Positions 25,174 through 34,784 are shown, counted from the stretch's first letter. The stretch: 64,000 nt of DNA from Thiothrix sp. UBA5583 (GCA_002425225.1 DILV01000016.1:169291-233290); one strand, 5' to 3'. Notes: generated from the letters alone by a model not told the origin. Numbers and translations are program-made.

Positions 25174-26103
25174 TTATATTATGAGCATGGCAAGCAAGCA
25201 TGATAACCAGTAAAGCAGATGCACAAATGCCATTTGCCGATAGCGCCCCGCCAGTTTCTCAGGGGGAATATTGGTAATCAGGAACAATTGTCCAGCCTTT
25301 GCCCCATCCATCACATGCGTACCCGGTGCACGCTGTTGTTCCCGCAAATCATCAGTAACCCAGCGTTGGGCGGCTACCAATACCTGCTGCCATTCATCCG
25401 GGTCAATCTGCCCGTTGCCATCCACATCAAAACAGCGACGTAACTGTAACGGGTTGCTTTTCCATTCTGCCAATAACGCCGCCAACCGTTCTCGCTGTTC
25501 ATCTGAATCACCAACGCTGCGTAAGGTATGTAACTCCCCCAAAGCATACAAGGTTTGTCCGGGGTAAATGGCATTCAGCCAGGAATAATGACTGTCACCA
25601 GGGCAAGCAATGATTTCAGCACCACGCGGATAAAGCAGGCAACGCCCCTTGCCATCATCCAGCACAAACGGCTCATCTTCCACATAACCCGGCAACCACA
25701 CGGTAACAGGCAGATGCGGTAAACCACGGAAACCCACCCCATCGGGCAGGGCGGCTTTACCTTGCAATTCCACATAACCCTGCGCACCACTGCTGAGTGT
25801 TGAGGTTGGGGTATCGGCAATCAGGCGATAACGGCGAAACAAACCTAGTGAAAACAGCAGACTGCACGTTGCAAGCAACAGCAGCCACGGCTTGAGCGCG
25901 TAATAAAACAATCCCAGACAGGCAATACCCCACAACAACACAAAGCTGGGGGCTGCCGCCAGATTCATCAAACCACCGCGCCGCAAAACAGCAATGCGCT
26001 GGTTATCCATCACCTGCAACCAGTCCAGCCCACCCCTATCACCCAGCGGCGGGTTGCCTGTCCCACCCAGTTCAGGCAGTAAAGTGCGCAGCCACGTCCA
26101 CAT
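25174..26103 (-). CDS. EF-hand membrane protein of the LemA operon (GIDE-like)
   Basis: The start at 26103 (MWTWLRTLLPELGG) has a GAGGAA site; a GTG at 26121 would add six residues. The product of 309 residues has helices near 50-90 and at the C terminus (LLYWLSCLLAMLII). A central soluble region between them carries a canonical EF-hand loop DVDGNGQIDPDEW. The topology of two helices, a soluble domain and a last helix resembles GIDE-type proteins that accompany LemA, but I assign that only tentatively. It overlaps lemA by 32 bases and is co-transcribed with it. Function unknown; calcium-responsive envelope role is inference. Confidence 0.7.
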   Translation of the reverse strand: MWTWLRTLLPELGGTGNPPLGDRGGLDWLQVMDNQRIAVLRRGGLMNLAAAPSFVLLWGIACLGLFYYALKPWLLLLATCSLLFSLGLFRRYRLIADTPTSTLSSGAQGYVELQGKAALPDGVGFRGLPHLPVTVWLPGYVEDEPFVLDDGKGRCLLYPRGAEIIACPGDSHYSWLNAIYPGQTLYALGELHTLRSVGDSDEQRERLAALLAEWKSNPLQLRRCFDVDGNGQIDPDEWQQVLVAAQRWVTDDLREQQRAPGTHVMDGAKAGQLFLITNIPPEKLAGRYRQMAFVHLLYWLSCLLAMLII

Positions 26104-26647
26104 CACTGGTTTCCTCGGCACTGAAACTCATCAGGCGGAATGGCTTGAAACTGAATGCTTTGGCAATGACCACATCCGGGAACTGTTCGATACGGGTATT
26201 GTTGATGGCAGCAGAATCATTATAAAACTCGCGCCGATCGGCAATGCTGTCTTCCAGCCCGGTGATGCGCTCACGCAAATGCCGGAAGGAATCGCTGGCC
26301 TTCAACTCGGGGTACGCCTCCGCAACCGCAAACAGATTCCCCAGACCGATACGCAATGCACCTTCCGCTGCCCCCAAAGCCCCCATATCGCCGGATTGCA
26401 TGGCACTGGCAACCCGGTTGCGGGCTTCCATCACCTTTTGCAGGGTTGCCTGTTCGTATTGCATGTGTTCCTTGCACACAGCGACCAGCTTGGGTAATTC
26501 GGCATTGCGCTGCTTGAGCAATACGTCGATGTTGCTCCAGGCTTTGGCAGTATTGTTTTTCAGGGCAACCAACTGGTTGTAGAGCAGGATTGCCCACAAC
26601 ACAAGACCACCCAACAGGGAAAGAAAGATGATGAGTCCGGTATTCAT
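26072..26647 (-). CDS. lemA: LemA family protein
   Basis: A 191-residue LemA: an N-terminal membrane helix (residues 4-23) followed by a long helical bundle. Diagnostic stretches are YNQLVALKNNTAKAWSNIDVLLKQR near residue 24, PKLVAVCKEHMQYE, and the C-terminal NNTRIEQFPDVVIAKAFSFKPF. LemA proteins are envelope proteins of unknown reaction, and in many bacteria are paired with a membrane protein of unknown function or with a protease. Here the partner has an EF-hand. It is the first gene of a two-gene operon. Confidence 0.9.
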   Translation of the reverse strand: MNTGLIIFLSLLGGLVLWAILLYNQLVALKNNTAKAWSNIDVLLKQRNAELPKLVAVCKEHMQYEQATLQKVMEARNRVASAMQSGDMGALGAAEGALRIGLGNLFAVAEAYPELKASDSFRHLRERITGLEDSIADRREFYNDSAAINNTRIEQFPDVVIAKAFSFKPFRLMSFSAEETSDVDVAAHFTA

Positions 26648-26849
26648 GGTTTGTTTTTATGACTGGTTGATCGGATCAGGTTCCAGTCTAGCAGAGTACA
26701 CCCCGACCACAGTTACGATCCGATAACCGGCGACCATTCAGGCAAGGAATGATACCGATAATATCTTTTTAGCCTTACATTCTGAGATTTGTTTCCTATA
26801 CTTTATCCCAGACAGGCAAGCAACCCTGTCGATTAACGCCACAACCGGA

Positions 26850-26948
26850 ATGACAAGAATGTCGAACCTAAAAGCAACAACTCAAGCGGCATGGATGCAA
26901 CCAGTCATAGTCAAGGGAACACAAAAAGCGTTTCGGCAAGGCGAATGA
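26850..26948 (+). CDS. Possible 32-residue basic peptide
   Basis: ATG at 26850 to TGA at 26946-26948 encodes a basic peptide starting MTRMSNLKATT; an internal ATG at 26859 has a GGAA about seven bases upstream and may be the true start. It lies wholly between a TATACT box and an intrinsic terminator. No homology recognised. The transcript could equally be a non-coding RNA. Confidence 0.25.
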   Translation: MTRMSNLKATTQAAWMQPVIVKGTQKAFRQGE

Positions 26949-26980
26949 AATAACACATCTCAAGCTCTCCTCTCTCTCAA

Positions 26981-27009
26981 CCCCGTAGCCCCCTGCGGGG
27001 TTTTTGTTT
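26981..27009 (+). terminator. Intrinsic terminator of the short transcript
   Basis: CCCCGTAG / CTGCGGGG (one mismatch, one G-T) with a CCCC loop is followed by TTTTTGTTTT. No annotated plus-strand gene lies upstream of it, which is the main reason to suspect a short RNA. Confidence 0.85.
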
Positions 27010-27080
27010 TCTATGGCTGAAAATTGTTGAAAGTGATATAGATAGCCGTACTGTCACAGTCAACAAAGAGGAGATAGGCC

Positions 27081-27623
27081 ATGCGTACCCTGTTGAAATT
27101 CTGTCTAGCACTGTTGTGCCTGTTACCTGCTGTCAGCCTGGCAACTGACAACTTTCCTGCCCAGCAAACCTTTGCCGGACAAAACCTGACCCTCAATGGC
27201 AAGGGCATCCGCACCAAGGCCATTTTCAACCTGTATACCGCAGGCTTGTATTTGCAGGCAAAAAGTACAGATGCCGCCGCCATCCTCACTTCCACCCAGC
27301 CCAGCACCATGCGCCTGGAAATCACATCCGGCATGATTACCAGCGAAAACATGGAAGAGGCCGTGCGCTCTGGCTTCAAGCAATCCAGCACTGATCCAAG
27401 CCTGCAACCCCGCATTGAGCAACTGATTGCCGTATTCAAGGAAGAAATCAAGGAAGGAGATATTTACGATTTCGCCTTCAACGCCGACAAACTTGCCATC
27501 ATCAAGAATGGCAAGAATGCCGCAAGCATTGCCGGGGCGGATTTCAAACAGGCATTTTTCGGCATATGGCTGGGCGAAAAACCCGTACAAGCCCCACTGA
27601 AAAAAGCCTTGCTGGGGCAATAA
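27081..27623 (+). CDS. Secreted chalcone-isomerase-fold protein
   Basis: A 180-residue protein with a signal peptide (residues 1-21, cleaved near SLA-TD). The chalcone isomerase-like domain follows: LTLNGKGIRTKAIFNLYTAGLYL near residue 38, MRLEITSGMITSENM near residue 77 and FKQAFFGIWLGEKP near the end. Bacterial members sit in the periplasm and have no known substrate; most are thought not to be isomerases. It has a GAGGAG site and stands alone, convergent with gpmI four bases away. Confidence 0.85.
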   Translation: MRTLLKFCLALLCLLPAVSLATDNFPAQQTFAGQNLTLNGKGIRTKAIFNLYTAGLYLQAKSTDAAAILTSTQPSTMRLEITSGMITSENMEEAVRSGFKQSSTDPSLQPRIEQLIAVFKEEIKEGDIYDFAFNADKLAIIKNGKNAASIAGADFKQAFFGIWLGEKPVQAPLKKALLGQ

Positions 27624-27626
27624 GCC

Positions 27627-29192
27627 TCAGTAATTGCCGCCAGCGCCTTGCCCCGCCGGTAACTCTTCCAGCAGCAGAGTCTTGCCTTTCATGCCTTCCG
27701 GTTTAGGCAAACCCATCAGATGCAGGACAGTCGGGGCAAGGTTGCTGAGACCGCCTTCCGTGGACAAACGCCAGTTGGATTTGTCGACAATCAGGCAAGG
27801 AACCGGGTAAACCGTGTGCTGGGTGTTGGGTTCACCACTCAGCGGGTCGATGTATTCATCACAATTGCCGTGGTCAGCCGTCAGGATGGCAGAATAGTTA
27901 TGCTTGACGATCGCATCCAGCACCCGCCCGACTTCACGATCCAGCGTTTCCACTGCCTTGATGACCGCACCCGGTACAGCCGTGTGGCCTACCATGTCAC
28001 CGTTGGCGAAATTCGCCACGATGAAGCAGTACTGGTTGCTTTCAATGGCGTTGATGACGGTATCTGCCACTTCCGCAGCACTCATTTCCGGCTGCAAATC
28101 ATAGGTTTCCACCTTGGGAGATGGAATCACAATGCGGTCTTCACCCGCATAGGTACGCTCACGCCCACCGTTGAAGAAAAAGGTCACGTGGGCATACTTT
28201 TCCGTTTCTGCGCAATGCAACTGCTTCAGGCCAGCCAGGCTGATGGTCTGTGCCAGATTGGTGGCGGGGCGCTCGGGTGGGAACAGCACCGGAGCCAGCA
28301 AGCGCTTGTCGTATTCCGTCATGGTGGTGAGGGAGACCACCTCAAAACTCCCCCGGTCAAAGCCGTCAAAGTTTTCATCCGCCAAGGCTTTGGCTGTCTG
28401 GCGAGGGCGGTCATTGCGGAAGTTGAAAAACAACACGGTATCGTTGCTCTGGATGCGTTCTGCTCCCGGCATGATACGCGGCTTGATGAATTCGTCAGTT
28501 TCCCCGGCGGCGTAAGCATCTTCGACGGCCTGCAAGGGGTCACTGGCTGGTGTGCCGATGCCGTGTACCATCGCGTCCCAGGCCACTTTGGTGCGTTCCC
28601 AGCGGTTGTCACGATCCATCGCATAAAAACGCCCCGTGACAGTGGCAATTTCACCGCCGGTCATTTCCATGATGTTCATGACGTGCCTGATGAACTGTTT
28701 TGCAACCTTGGGAGCGGTATCACGCCCGTCGGTAATGGCGTGCAGTACCGGTTTGACACCGTGTTCCATGCAGGCACGCAGCAAGGCAGTCAGGTGGGTC
28801 ATGTGGCTGTGGACACCGCCATCCGATACCAGCCCCAACAAATGCAGCGGGCGTTTGTCGGCTTTGGCAGCATTCAGGGCATTCAGCAGGGAATGGTTTT
28901 TGAAAAAACTGCCATCATCAATGGCATCATCAATTCGCACCAGATCTTGCTTGAGGATCGTGCCGCAACCGATGGTCATGTGCCCGACTTCGGAATTGCC
29001 CATTTGCCCATCCGGTAAGCCAACCGCCCGCCCGGAGGCTTGCAGGGTCGTATGTGGGTACTTACCGAAGTATTCATCCAGCCGGGGAGTATCGGCTTCG
29101 TAAACAGCGTTGTATTTTTTGCTGGGGTTTACACCAAAACCATCCAGAATCAGCATGACGGTTTTGCGGCGGGGAACAGTTGACGGTCTCAC
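27627..29192 (-). CDS. gpmI: 2,3-bisphosphoglycerate-independent phosphoglycerate mutase
   Basis: GpmI interconverts 3- and 2-phosphoglycerate. I chose the GTG at 29192, which has GAGG seven bases upstream and gives 521 residues (family near 510-515); an ATG at 29234 adds 14 atypical residues. The metal-binding Asp is in LILDGFG and the phosphoserine in GNSEVGHMTIGCG. HSHMTHL, GRDTAPK and TADHGNCDEY are also present. It serves glycolysis and gluconeogenesis, and in an autotroph the drain from Calvin-cycle 3-phosphoglycerate to pyruvate. Confidence 0.93.
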   Translation of the reverse strand: MRPSTVPRRKTVMLILDGFGVNPSKKYNAVYEADTPRLDEYFGKYPHTTLQASGRAVGLPDGQMGNSEVGHMTIGCGTILKQDLVRIDDAIDDGSFFKNHSLLNALNAAKADKRPLHLLGLVSDGGVHSHMTHLTALLRACMEHGVKPVLHAITDGRDTAPKVAKQFIRHVMNIMEMTGGEIATVTGRFYAMDRDNRWERTKVAWDAMVHGIGTPASDPLQAVEDAYAAGETDEFIKPRIMPGAERIQSNDTVLFFNFRNDRPRQTAKALADENFDGFDRGSFEVVSLTTMTEYDKRLLAPVLFPPERPATNLAQTISLAGLKQLHCAETEKYAHVTFFFNGGRERTYAGEDRIVIPSPKVETYDLQPEMSAAEVADTVINAIESNQYCFIVANFANGDMVGHTAVPGAVIKAVETLDREVGRVLDAIVKHNYSAILTADHGNCDEYIDPLSGEPNTQHTVYPVPCLIVDKSNWRLSTEGGLSNLAPTVLHLMGLPKPEGMKGKTLLLEELPAGQGAGGNY

Positions 29193-29365
29193 AGTGAACC
29201 TCGTTGCTATGCAGTCTTTCACGAAGCGGGGCATTGTAGCAGGTAATTACTTAATTTGCGCTGCACAATTGACTTTTCAAGTCTTTTACGCTACCAAGTG
29301 AAACTTGTTACCAGATTCATTCATCAATAACTATTACAAGATTTCCACGGTAAAAGGGCTACACC

Positions 29366-30118
29366 ATGAAGATACAGTTGGTTGCATTGCGACAGTGCTT
29401 CGTCTGGCTGGGTGCAGGCTGGTACGCCTTCAAATCCAATCTTGGGGCGTGGTTGGCACTGTCCATCATTTTTCTTTTGCTCCTGATGCTGTTGGGCATG
29501 TTGCCGTTTGTTGGTATTTTCCTGATCGCATTCATCATGCCCTTCCTGCTGACCGGCTTGTTGGTTACAGCCCACAAGTCACTGGTAGGGGCGCTGGCAC
29601 AGGTGGAAGACATCCTGATTGGTTTCCATGATCCGCGTTTCCGCAAACCTTTGTTAGTGTTGGGTGGGGCAATGGTGGTAGGTGCGCTCTTGCTGTTTGT
29701 GTCCCTCTATCCGCTGACCGGAACCATCCTGCAAGCGCTGTATATGCCCCAGAGCGAAGCCAATGTCGCTGAAACACTGGCTGCCATGTCGGAAGGCTCC
29801 CCGGTCAGCCTGATGTTGCAAGGTGGTGTCATGTTGGTAGTGCTGATGGCGTTTTTCTTTGCCACACCACTGGTGGTGTTTGAGAATCAGGAACCGCTGG
29901 ATGCCATCACCACCAGCCTGCTGGCTTGCCTGAAGAACATTATCCCGCTAGTACTGTTTGCGGTTGCCATCCTGTTGCTGGCGCTGCTGGGGTCTGTTGC
30001 CTTTGGGCTGGGTTATCTGGTGCTGATCCCGGTGCTGGCAGGTGCTAGCTATGCCAGCTTCCGCGACATTTTCGACCCGGCGGATGAAGCCAGGCCGAAA
30101 GTGCCAGACGTTGCCTGA
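29366..30118 (+). CDS. BPSS1780-family membrane protein
   Basis: A 250-residue polytopic membrane protein with about six hydrophobic helices, starting with a WYAFKSNLGAWLALSIIF block. It resembles the BPSS1780/DUF-type family of proteobacterial inner-membrane proteins, which have no assigned function. An FRD(I/F)F motif near the C terminus (SYASFRDIFDP) is typical of the group. It has an AGGG site, stands alone and is convergent with tatC. Confidence 0.75.
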   Translation: MKIQLVALRQCFVWLGAGWYAFKSNLGAWLALSIIFLLLLMLLGMLPFVGIFLIAFIMPFLLTGLLVTAHKSLVGALAQVEDILIGFHDPRFRKPLLVLGGAMVVGALLLFVSLYPLTGTILQALYMPQSEANVAETLAAMSEGSPVSLMLQGGVMLVVLMAFFFATPLVVFENQEPLDAITTSLLACLKNIIPLVLFAVAILLLALLGSVAFGLGYLVLIPVLAGASYASFRDIFDPADEARPKVPDVA

Positions 30119-30124
30119 GGCAGG

Positions 30125-31192
30125 TCACTCTGTTTTAGGCGGATCGTTTTCTTCCCGACGGAAACCTTCTTCCATACGCTTGAACTCCTCATCCAGCTTT
30201 GCCAGCTCAGCTTCCATTTCCTCGTCAGTCAGAGGACGGAATTCCTCGTCATCTGTCGACTGGGTAGCAACGGTTTCCTCGAAAATATGGGTATCATCTT
30301 CCCAAGCAGTAGCGGTAGCAGTTGCCACACTGGTGGCTGTTGCAACACCTGCCGCAGCCATTGTGTTGCTAGTTGTCGGGTTAGCAGGTGCGTTGATTTC
30401 GCCCTGATATTCAAGTTTCTCACGGGCTTCCCGCTCCGCACTGGCTTGCGCCACATTCTTGTCGAACAAGCGGCTGGCAAGCAAGCCGACCTCAAACAAC
30501 AACCACATCGGCACTGCCAGCATTACCTGCGACAGCACATCAGGCGGGGTCAACAACATGCCGATGGTGAACGCTGCCACAATCACATAAGGGCGCGACT
30601 GTTCTAGGGTTTCACGACTGGCGATGCCGGTGCTGATCAGCAAAATCGTGGCAACCGGCATTTCAAAACCAATACCAAATGCCATGAACATCATCATCAC
30701 GAAGTCAAGGTATTCGGCAATGTCTGGCGAGACATTAACATTCGTTGGGGCAAAACTGGGTAAAATGCTGAAAACCATCGGCAGAACGAAAAAATACGCA
30801 AATGCCATGCCCAAATAGAACAAAATCACACTGGAAAGCAGCAGTGGCGTAACAATTTTTTTCTCATGCTGATACAACCCAGGCGCAACAAAGCCCCAAA
30901 CCTGATACAACACATAAGGCAACGCCAACACAAACGCCACCATGAGAGCCAGTTTGTAGGGAATGAAAAACGGTGAAGCCACTCCCACTGCAATCAGTTT
31001 TTGCCCTTCGGGTAAATGCCGTACCAATGGATCAGACAATAGGTTGTACAAATCCTGCGCAAACGGCATCAGGATCAGAAACACAATGCCAATGGCCATC
31101 ACCATACGCAGCAGGCGGTCACGCAGCTCGATCAGGTGTTGCAGGAATCCAAGTTCCTCACCCTCTGTGGGCGGTTTAGCTTTTTGGGTCAT
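30125..31192 (-). CDS. tatC: TatC, twin-arginine translocase core, with acidic C-terminal tail
   Basis: TatC recognises twin-arginine signal peptides and forms the core of the folded-protein export system. The first 245 residues are standard: HLIELRDRL near residue 18, six membrane helices, and FLPM(V/A)... in the third. The extra 105 or so residues form a cytoplasmic Ala/Thr-rich then strongly acidic tail (EEFRPLTDEEMEAELAKLDEEFK). Such tails occur in other sulfur-oxidising gammaproteobacteria but are not needed for the fold. It overlaps tatB by 17 bases in the tatABC operon. Confidence 0.93.
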   Translation of the reverse strand: MTQKAKPPTEGEELGFLQHLIELRDRLLRMVMAIGIVFLILMPFAQDLYNLLSDPLVRHLPEGQKLIAVGVASPFFIPYKLALMVAFVLALPYVLYQVWGFVAPGLYQHEKKIVTPLLLSSVILFYLGMAFAYFFVLPMVFSILPSFAPTNVNVSPDIAEYLDFVMMMFMAFGIGFEMPVATILLISTGIASRETLEQSRPYVIVAAFTIGMLLTPPDVLSQVMLAVPMWLLFEVGLLASRLFDKNVAQASAEREAREKLEYQGEINAPANPTTSNTMAAAGVATATSVATATATAWEDDTHIFEETVATQSTDDEEFRPLTDEEMEAELAKLDEEFKRMEEGFRREENDPPKTE

Positions 31193-31478
31193 GGGGTGGC
31201 TTGGTGGCAGCGTCGATACTGTGGCGTACTTCGTCGGTATTTTGCTGCATCAGATTGCGTAACTCGCGGATTTCCTCTTCCTGACGGCTGAGCATGGAGC
31301 GCATTTCTTCGGTGCGCAACTCACGTTCAATGTCAGAACGGGTAGTGGCGATGAAAGCTCGTGCCTTGCCGAGTAGTCGCCCTGCTTTGCGAGCCAGCCC
31401 CGGTAAACGTTCAGGACCAATGACCAGCAAGGCAATGATACCAACCACCAGCATTTCGAGGAAACTGGATTCAAACAT
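31176..31478 (-). CDS. tatB: TatB, Tat translocase subunit
   Basis: A 100-residue TatB. The N-terminal helix and hinge (FLEMLVVGIIALLVIGPERLP, Glu at position 8) are diagnostic, and an amphipathic helix and a polar tail follow. TatB binds TatC and receives the signal peptide. It is short for the family. It overlaps tatC and lies 27 bases after tatA. Confidence 0.92.
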   Translation of the reverse strand: MFESSFLEMLVVGIIALLVIGPERLPGLARKAGRLLGKARAFIATTRSDIERELRTEEMRSMLSRQEEEIRELRNLMQQNTDEVRHSIDAATKPPHDPKS

Positions 31479-31505
31479 GAGGTGTTACCTTGAAAAGTGA
31501 GGTAA

Positions 31506-31754
31506 TCAAACCTTGTCTTTGACCTTGGCTTCCGAGTCGATCACATTGCCATGTACGGGAGGCTGTTGCTGATTGACCTGTTGTGTGGGGGTATTGGTTT
31601 GTTCCTCTTCACCGGTTTTCATGGCATTGCGGAAGTTTTTGAAGGTCTCACCTAAATCACTACCCATGTTGCGCAGGCGTTTGGTGCCGAACAGCAGCAG
31701 GATAATGACCAGAATCAGTAACAATGACCAGGGGCTGATACCACCTAAACCCAT
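31506..31754 (-). CDS. tatA: TatA, Tat pore subunit
   Basis: An 82-residue TatA with the short N-terminal helix, the FG hinge ([18 protein letters not shown]) and an amphipathic helix; the rest is a Gln-rich tail. TatA oligomers form the translocation channel. It lies 18 bases after hisE, the common proteobacterial hisE-tatABC arrangement. Confidence 0.93.
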   Translation of the reverse strand: MGLGGISPWSLLLILVIILLLFGTKRLRNMGSDLGETFKNFRNAMKTGEEEQTNTPTQQVNQQQPPVHGNVIDSEAKVKDKV

Positions 31755-31772
31755 TTCCTTAATCTCCTTGAG

Positions 31773-32093
31773 TTAATATTTACGGTTGGCTTTTTCCACC
31801 AGACCTGACATGCCGAAACGTCGTGCCAGTTCATTCAGCACATCGTCGGGGTGCAGGTTCTGCTGTGCCAGTAATACCAGCGTATGAAACCACAAATCCG
31901 CGACTTCATAAACAATCTTTTCCTTGTCGCCATCTTTGGCTGCCATCACGGTTTCGGTGGCTTCCTCACCAACCTTTTTCAGGATGGCATCCAGCCCCTT
32001 GGCATAGAGCTTGGCAACATAGGAACTGTCGGGTGCAGCCTGTTTGCGGCTTTCCAGCACCTCGGCGAGTTGGGTCAATACAGTATCATTCAT
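31773..32093 (-). CDS. hisE: Phosphoribosyl-ATP pyrophosphatase
   Basis: HisE hydrolyses phosphoribosyl-ATP to phosphoribosyl-AMP, step two of histidine synthesis. The start at 32093 ([16 protein letters not shown]) gives 106 residues; an ATG at 32102 adds three. The MazG-like motif [28 protein letters not shown] is complete. A TATAAT lies immediately upstream at 32103-32108, so hisE-tatABC may also be transcribed on its own, nearly leaderless. It is a separate HisE, not fused to HisI. Confidence 0.92.
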   Translation of the reverse strand: MNDTVLTQLAEVLESRKQAAPDSSYVAKLYAKGLDAILKKVGEEATETVMAAKDGDKEKIVYEVADLWFHTLVLLAQQNLHPDDVLNELARRFGMSGLVEKANRKY

Positions 32094-32110
32094 GGGCGGC
32101 ATTATAGCGC

Positions 32111-33997
32111 TTAGTTTGTCAGGTTAGGCAAGGCTTGTTGCAGCAGTTGGTCGTAAGGCGCAACGTGCAAATAGCCCTCTTCTTTCACCACTGCCACCAC
32201 ATGGTGACGTGCCGCCAATTCGGCAACCGTTTGGGTTTCCAGACTGCCGGATTGTGCCAGGGCATCACCCAGTGCCAGCAGCAGTTGGCGGTGTTGTGCC
32301 AGCAATTCACGGGTTTCGCTGGCAAGCCGCATCATCATTTTTTCGGCATCAATATCGGTCACAGCCTGATGCATCTTGTAGGCGTGATCTTCCAGAATGT
32401 AACAAGCCTGGAATTCTGCATCGAAACCGAAACGGCGCACATAATCCAGCGCCAGCATGGTGGCTTGCTCGCGGTCGTATTCGCGCCCGGTAGTGGCATT
32501 GGGCGCACCAAACACCAGTTCCTCGGCAATCCCGCCCGCCAGATAGACCTTGATCATGTCCAGCATGGTACGGTGGGTGCGGTGAATCTGGTGCGGGAAG
32601 GTGAAACCACCCGCGTAAGCATTGGCAATCCGGCTTTTTAGCTGCAAGGGTGCAAGCCCGAACAATGCCATGTACACCACCGCATGACCGGCTTCATGGA
32701 TGCTGATATTGGCAACCGTTGCCTGCTCGTTACTGGCACGAATATCATCAATACGCCCGACATAGGGGTAATACACTTTTTCATCGCCGACTTGTGCCTC
32801 AATTTGTTTGGCATCGCTCGCATAGCGCAGGGCAATGTGCTCGGCATCGTGGGTCAAGGCGTGGAACAACAGCTTGGACAAATTCACTTCCAGAATGTCA
32901 GTGACACTGGAAAACACCGGGCGCACCCCTTGTACCGGAAACACACCATTGCGGTAGATCAGGCTCACCATGCTGTGATCCACTGCCAGACGAATCCCGG
33001 TACGCTCGACGGTTTCCTGCTGGACACGCTCAATTTCACGCTCAATCAGACGGGTGAAATCCTGTTTGCGCAGGCTGGGATAAATCAAGTGTATATTGCC
33101 AAAACGCGCTACCTGTTCCGGGCGAAACTTACGCATCAGTGCCCCCTTGACATCCATCAGGGTCACTTTGGTGGTGAAAGCGTGGAAAATATCTGCGTCC
33201 ACCTCACTTTCCGCCGCTTGGGTCGCCATCTGGAAAGCATCATCCAGATTGCCGGAAATCAAAATCAGGGTTTTGGCGTGATCAATCGGCTCGTAAATGG
33301 TTTTCTGGCGCTTGGCTTGCATGATCAGGTCAATCATGTCGTCTTCGCTGAGGCTTAATAGCTCCTCCATATCCATGTGCAGGTTGAGGGCTTTTTTCAG
33401 CGAAATTGCCTCCCACGAACTGAGGTAATAGACTGAATCGGAAACCTCTTCACCCGCCTGACGTTTGCGCTGGGCTTCCTGACGGCGCTGGTAATAGCTG
33501 AACAGGAAACTATCCAGATCGTCACGCTGCTTTTTTGACAAATGTCCGTCAGATAGCAGTTCCCAGAAATCCATGAATTTGGTTTGCGGCATGGGTTTGC
33601 CGAGTTCATCCAGTGTATTGAAACGCTGGATTTCATCGAACAGCACAATGCAAGGTTTGCCGTCATGGAACTCGTAGCTTTCCAGCACACTGGAAACCGA
33701 GGAATTCCATGAGGTCTGGTCAACATTGGAAAGCTCAATTTCAACAAAACGATCCTGAAAATGCAGATGCTTAACCAGCTTGCGCACCAGATCGGTTTTG
33801 CCCACGCCGGTCATGCCCCATAAATTGACAATCACCGGGCGCTTGAGCAATTCGGGCATCAGATACCAGACCTGAATGTAATCAATCAGGTCGTCGATGA
33901 TTTTATCAATGCCAATAAAATGCTGTTTGAGCGCAAGTTTGGCATTTTCCAGGGACGTTTTGCGCTGGTGGATCAGCGCTTTATCGACAGTTAGCAT
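32111..33997 (-). CDS. AAA+ ATPase fused to an M41 (FtsH-type) metallopeptidase domain
   Basis: The start at 33997 ([15 protein letters not shown]) has an AAGGA site and gives 628 residues. An AAA+ domain of the Clp-like (AAA_2) sort has Walker [10 protein letters not shown] near residue 65 and Walker [12 protein letters not shown] near residue 118. The C-terminal part has the zinc motif [10 protein letters not shown] near residue 434 and later an FtsH-like [12 protein letters not shown] that could supply the third ligand. Unlike FtsH there are no N-terminal membrane helices, and the ATPase type differs. It sits 13 bases after hisF and directly before hisE, the slot usually held by hisI. Predicted soluble ATP-driven protease; targets unknown. 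Confidence 0.8.
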   Translation of the reverse strand: MLTVDKALIHQRKTSLENAKLALKQHFIGIDKIIDDLIDYIQVWYLMPELLKRPVIVNLWGMTGVGKTDLVRKLVKHLHFQDRFVEIELSNVDQTSWNSSVSSVLESYEFHDGKPCIVLFDEIQRFNTLDELGKPMPQTKFMDFWELLSDGHLSKKQRDDLDSFLFSYYQRRQEAQRKRQAGEEVSDSVYYLSSWEAISLKKALNLHMDMEELLSLSEDDMIDLIMQAKRQKTIYEPIDHAKTLILISGNLDDAFQMATQAAESEVDADIFHAFTTKVTLMDVKGALMRKFRPEQVARFGNIHLIYPSLRKQDFTRLIEREIERVQQETVERTGIRLAVDHSMVSLIYRNGVFPVQGVRPVFSSVTDILEVNLSKLLFHALTHDAEHIALRYASDAKQIEAQVGDEKVYYPYVGRIDDIRASNEQATVANISIHEAGHAVVYMALFGLAPLQLKSRIANAYAGGFTFPHQIHRTHRTMLDMIKVYLAGGIAEELVFGAPNATTGREYDREQATMLALDYVRRFGFDAEFQACYILEDHAYKMHQAVTDIDAEKMMMRLASETRELLAQHRQLLLALGDALAQSGSLETQTVAELAARHHVVAVVKEEGYLHVAPYDQLLQQALPNLTN

Positions 33998-34010
33998 TGA
34001 TGTCCTTGTT

Positions 34011-34784
34011 CTACAGCCGCATTTCGATGCCTTGCGCTGCCATATAACGCTTGGCTTCACCGACCGTGTATTCGCCGAAGTGAAAAATGCTGGCAGCCAG
34101 CACGGCATCTGCACCGCCTTGCAGCACGCCATCCGCCAGATGTTGCAAATTACCAACGCCACCGGAAGCAATCAGCGGGATACCTACCCGGTCTGTAATG
34201 GCTTTGGTCAGGCCGAGGTCAAAACCGACTTTGGTTCCATCCCGATCCATACTGGTAACAAGCAACTCGCCTGCACCATAGGCAGCCATTTTTTCCGCCC
34301 ATTCCACCGCATCAATCCCGGTACGCTTGCGCCCGCCGTGGGTAAACACCTCCCAACGGTCAGGTTCGCCCGGTTCATTCACACGTTTGGCATCAATAGC
34401 TACCACGATGCATTGCGAACCGAAATAATCCGTACATTCTCTAACCAGTTCGGGATTGAATACTGCCGCCGTATTGATGCCTACCTTGTCAGCACCGGCA
34501 TTGAGCATCCTGCGCACGTCTTCCGGCTTGCGGATACCGCCGCCGACCGTCAGGGGAATGAATACCTGTGAAGCGACCGCCTCCACCACATGCACGATGG
34601 TGTCACGGTTGTCAGAACTGGCGGTGATGTCGAGGAAAGTGATTTCATCCGCACCTTCACGGTTGTAGCGGGCAGCGATTTCCACCGGGTCGCCTGCGTC
34701 GCGGATGTCAACGAAATTCACGCCTTTGACGACGCGCCCGTTGTCCACGTCGAGGCAGGGGATGATGCGTTTGGCTAAGCCCAT
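34011..34784 (-). CDS. hisF: Imidazole glycerol phosphate synthase, cyclase subunit
   Basis: HisF is the (beta/alpha)8 cyclase subunit that with HisH makes imidazole glycerol phosphate and AICAR. The 257 residues carry [18 protein letters not shown] at the N terminus with the catalytic Asp, VGGGIR and the second catalytic Asp in TSMDRDGTK. Length and motifs are standard. It is separated from hisA by a two-gene cassette on the other strand, which breaks the usual hisHAF run. Confidence 0.95.
   Translation of the reverse strand: MGLAKRIIPCLDVDNGRVVKGVNFVDIRDAGDPVEIAARYNREGADEITFLDITASSDNRDTIVHVVEAVASQVFIPLTVGGGIRKPEDVRRMLNAGADKVGINTAAVFNPELVRECTDYFGSQCIVVAIDAKRVNEPGEPDRWEVFTHGGRKRTGIDAVEWAEKMAAYGAGELLVTSMDRDGTKVGFDLGLTKAITDRVGIPLIASGGVGNLQHLADGVLQGGADAVLAASIFHFGEYTVGEAKRYMAAQGIEMRL

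Larger units (their letters stand above)
26648..27080 (+). other. Gene-poor gap with a putative short transcript
   Basis: The 433 bases between lemA and the chalcone-isomerase-fold gene hold a TATACT box at 26797-26802 (weak -35 TTACAT at 26775, 16-base spacer), a 32-codon frame and a plus-strand intrinsic terminator at 26981-27009. Together these outline a transcript of about 200 nt. Nothing else is evident. Confidence 0.5.

Noticed and set aside
27786..27797. TTTGTCGACAAT as a third copy of the symporter operator
   Set aside because: It lies inside the gpmI coding region encoding conserved residues (VDKSN) and matches only in part; probably chance.
27720..29018. 432-codon frame antisense to gpmI
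   Set aside because: gpmI has all active-site motifs; the antisense product has no recognisable domain.
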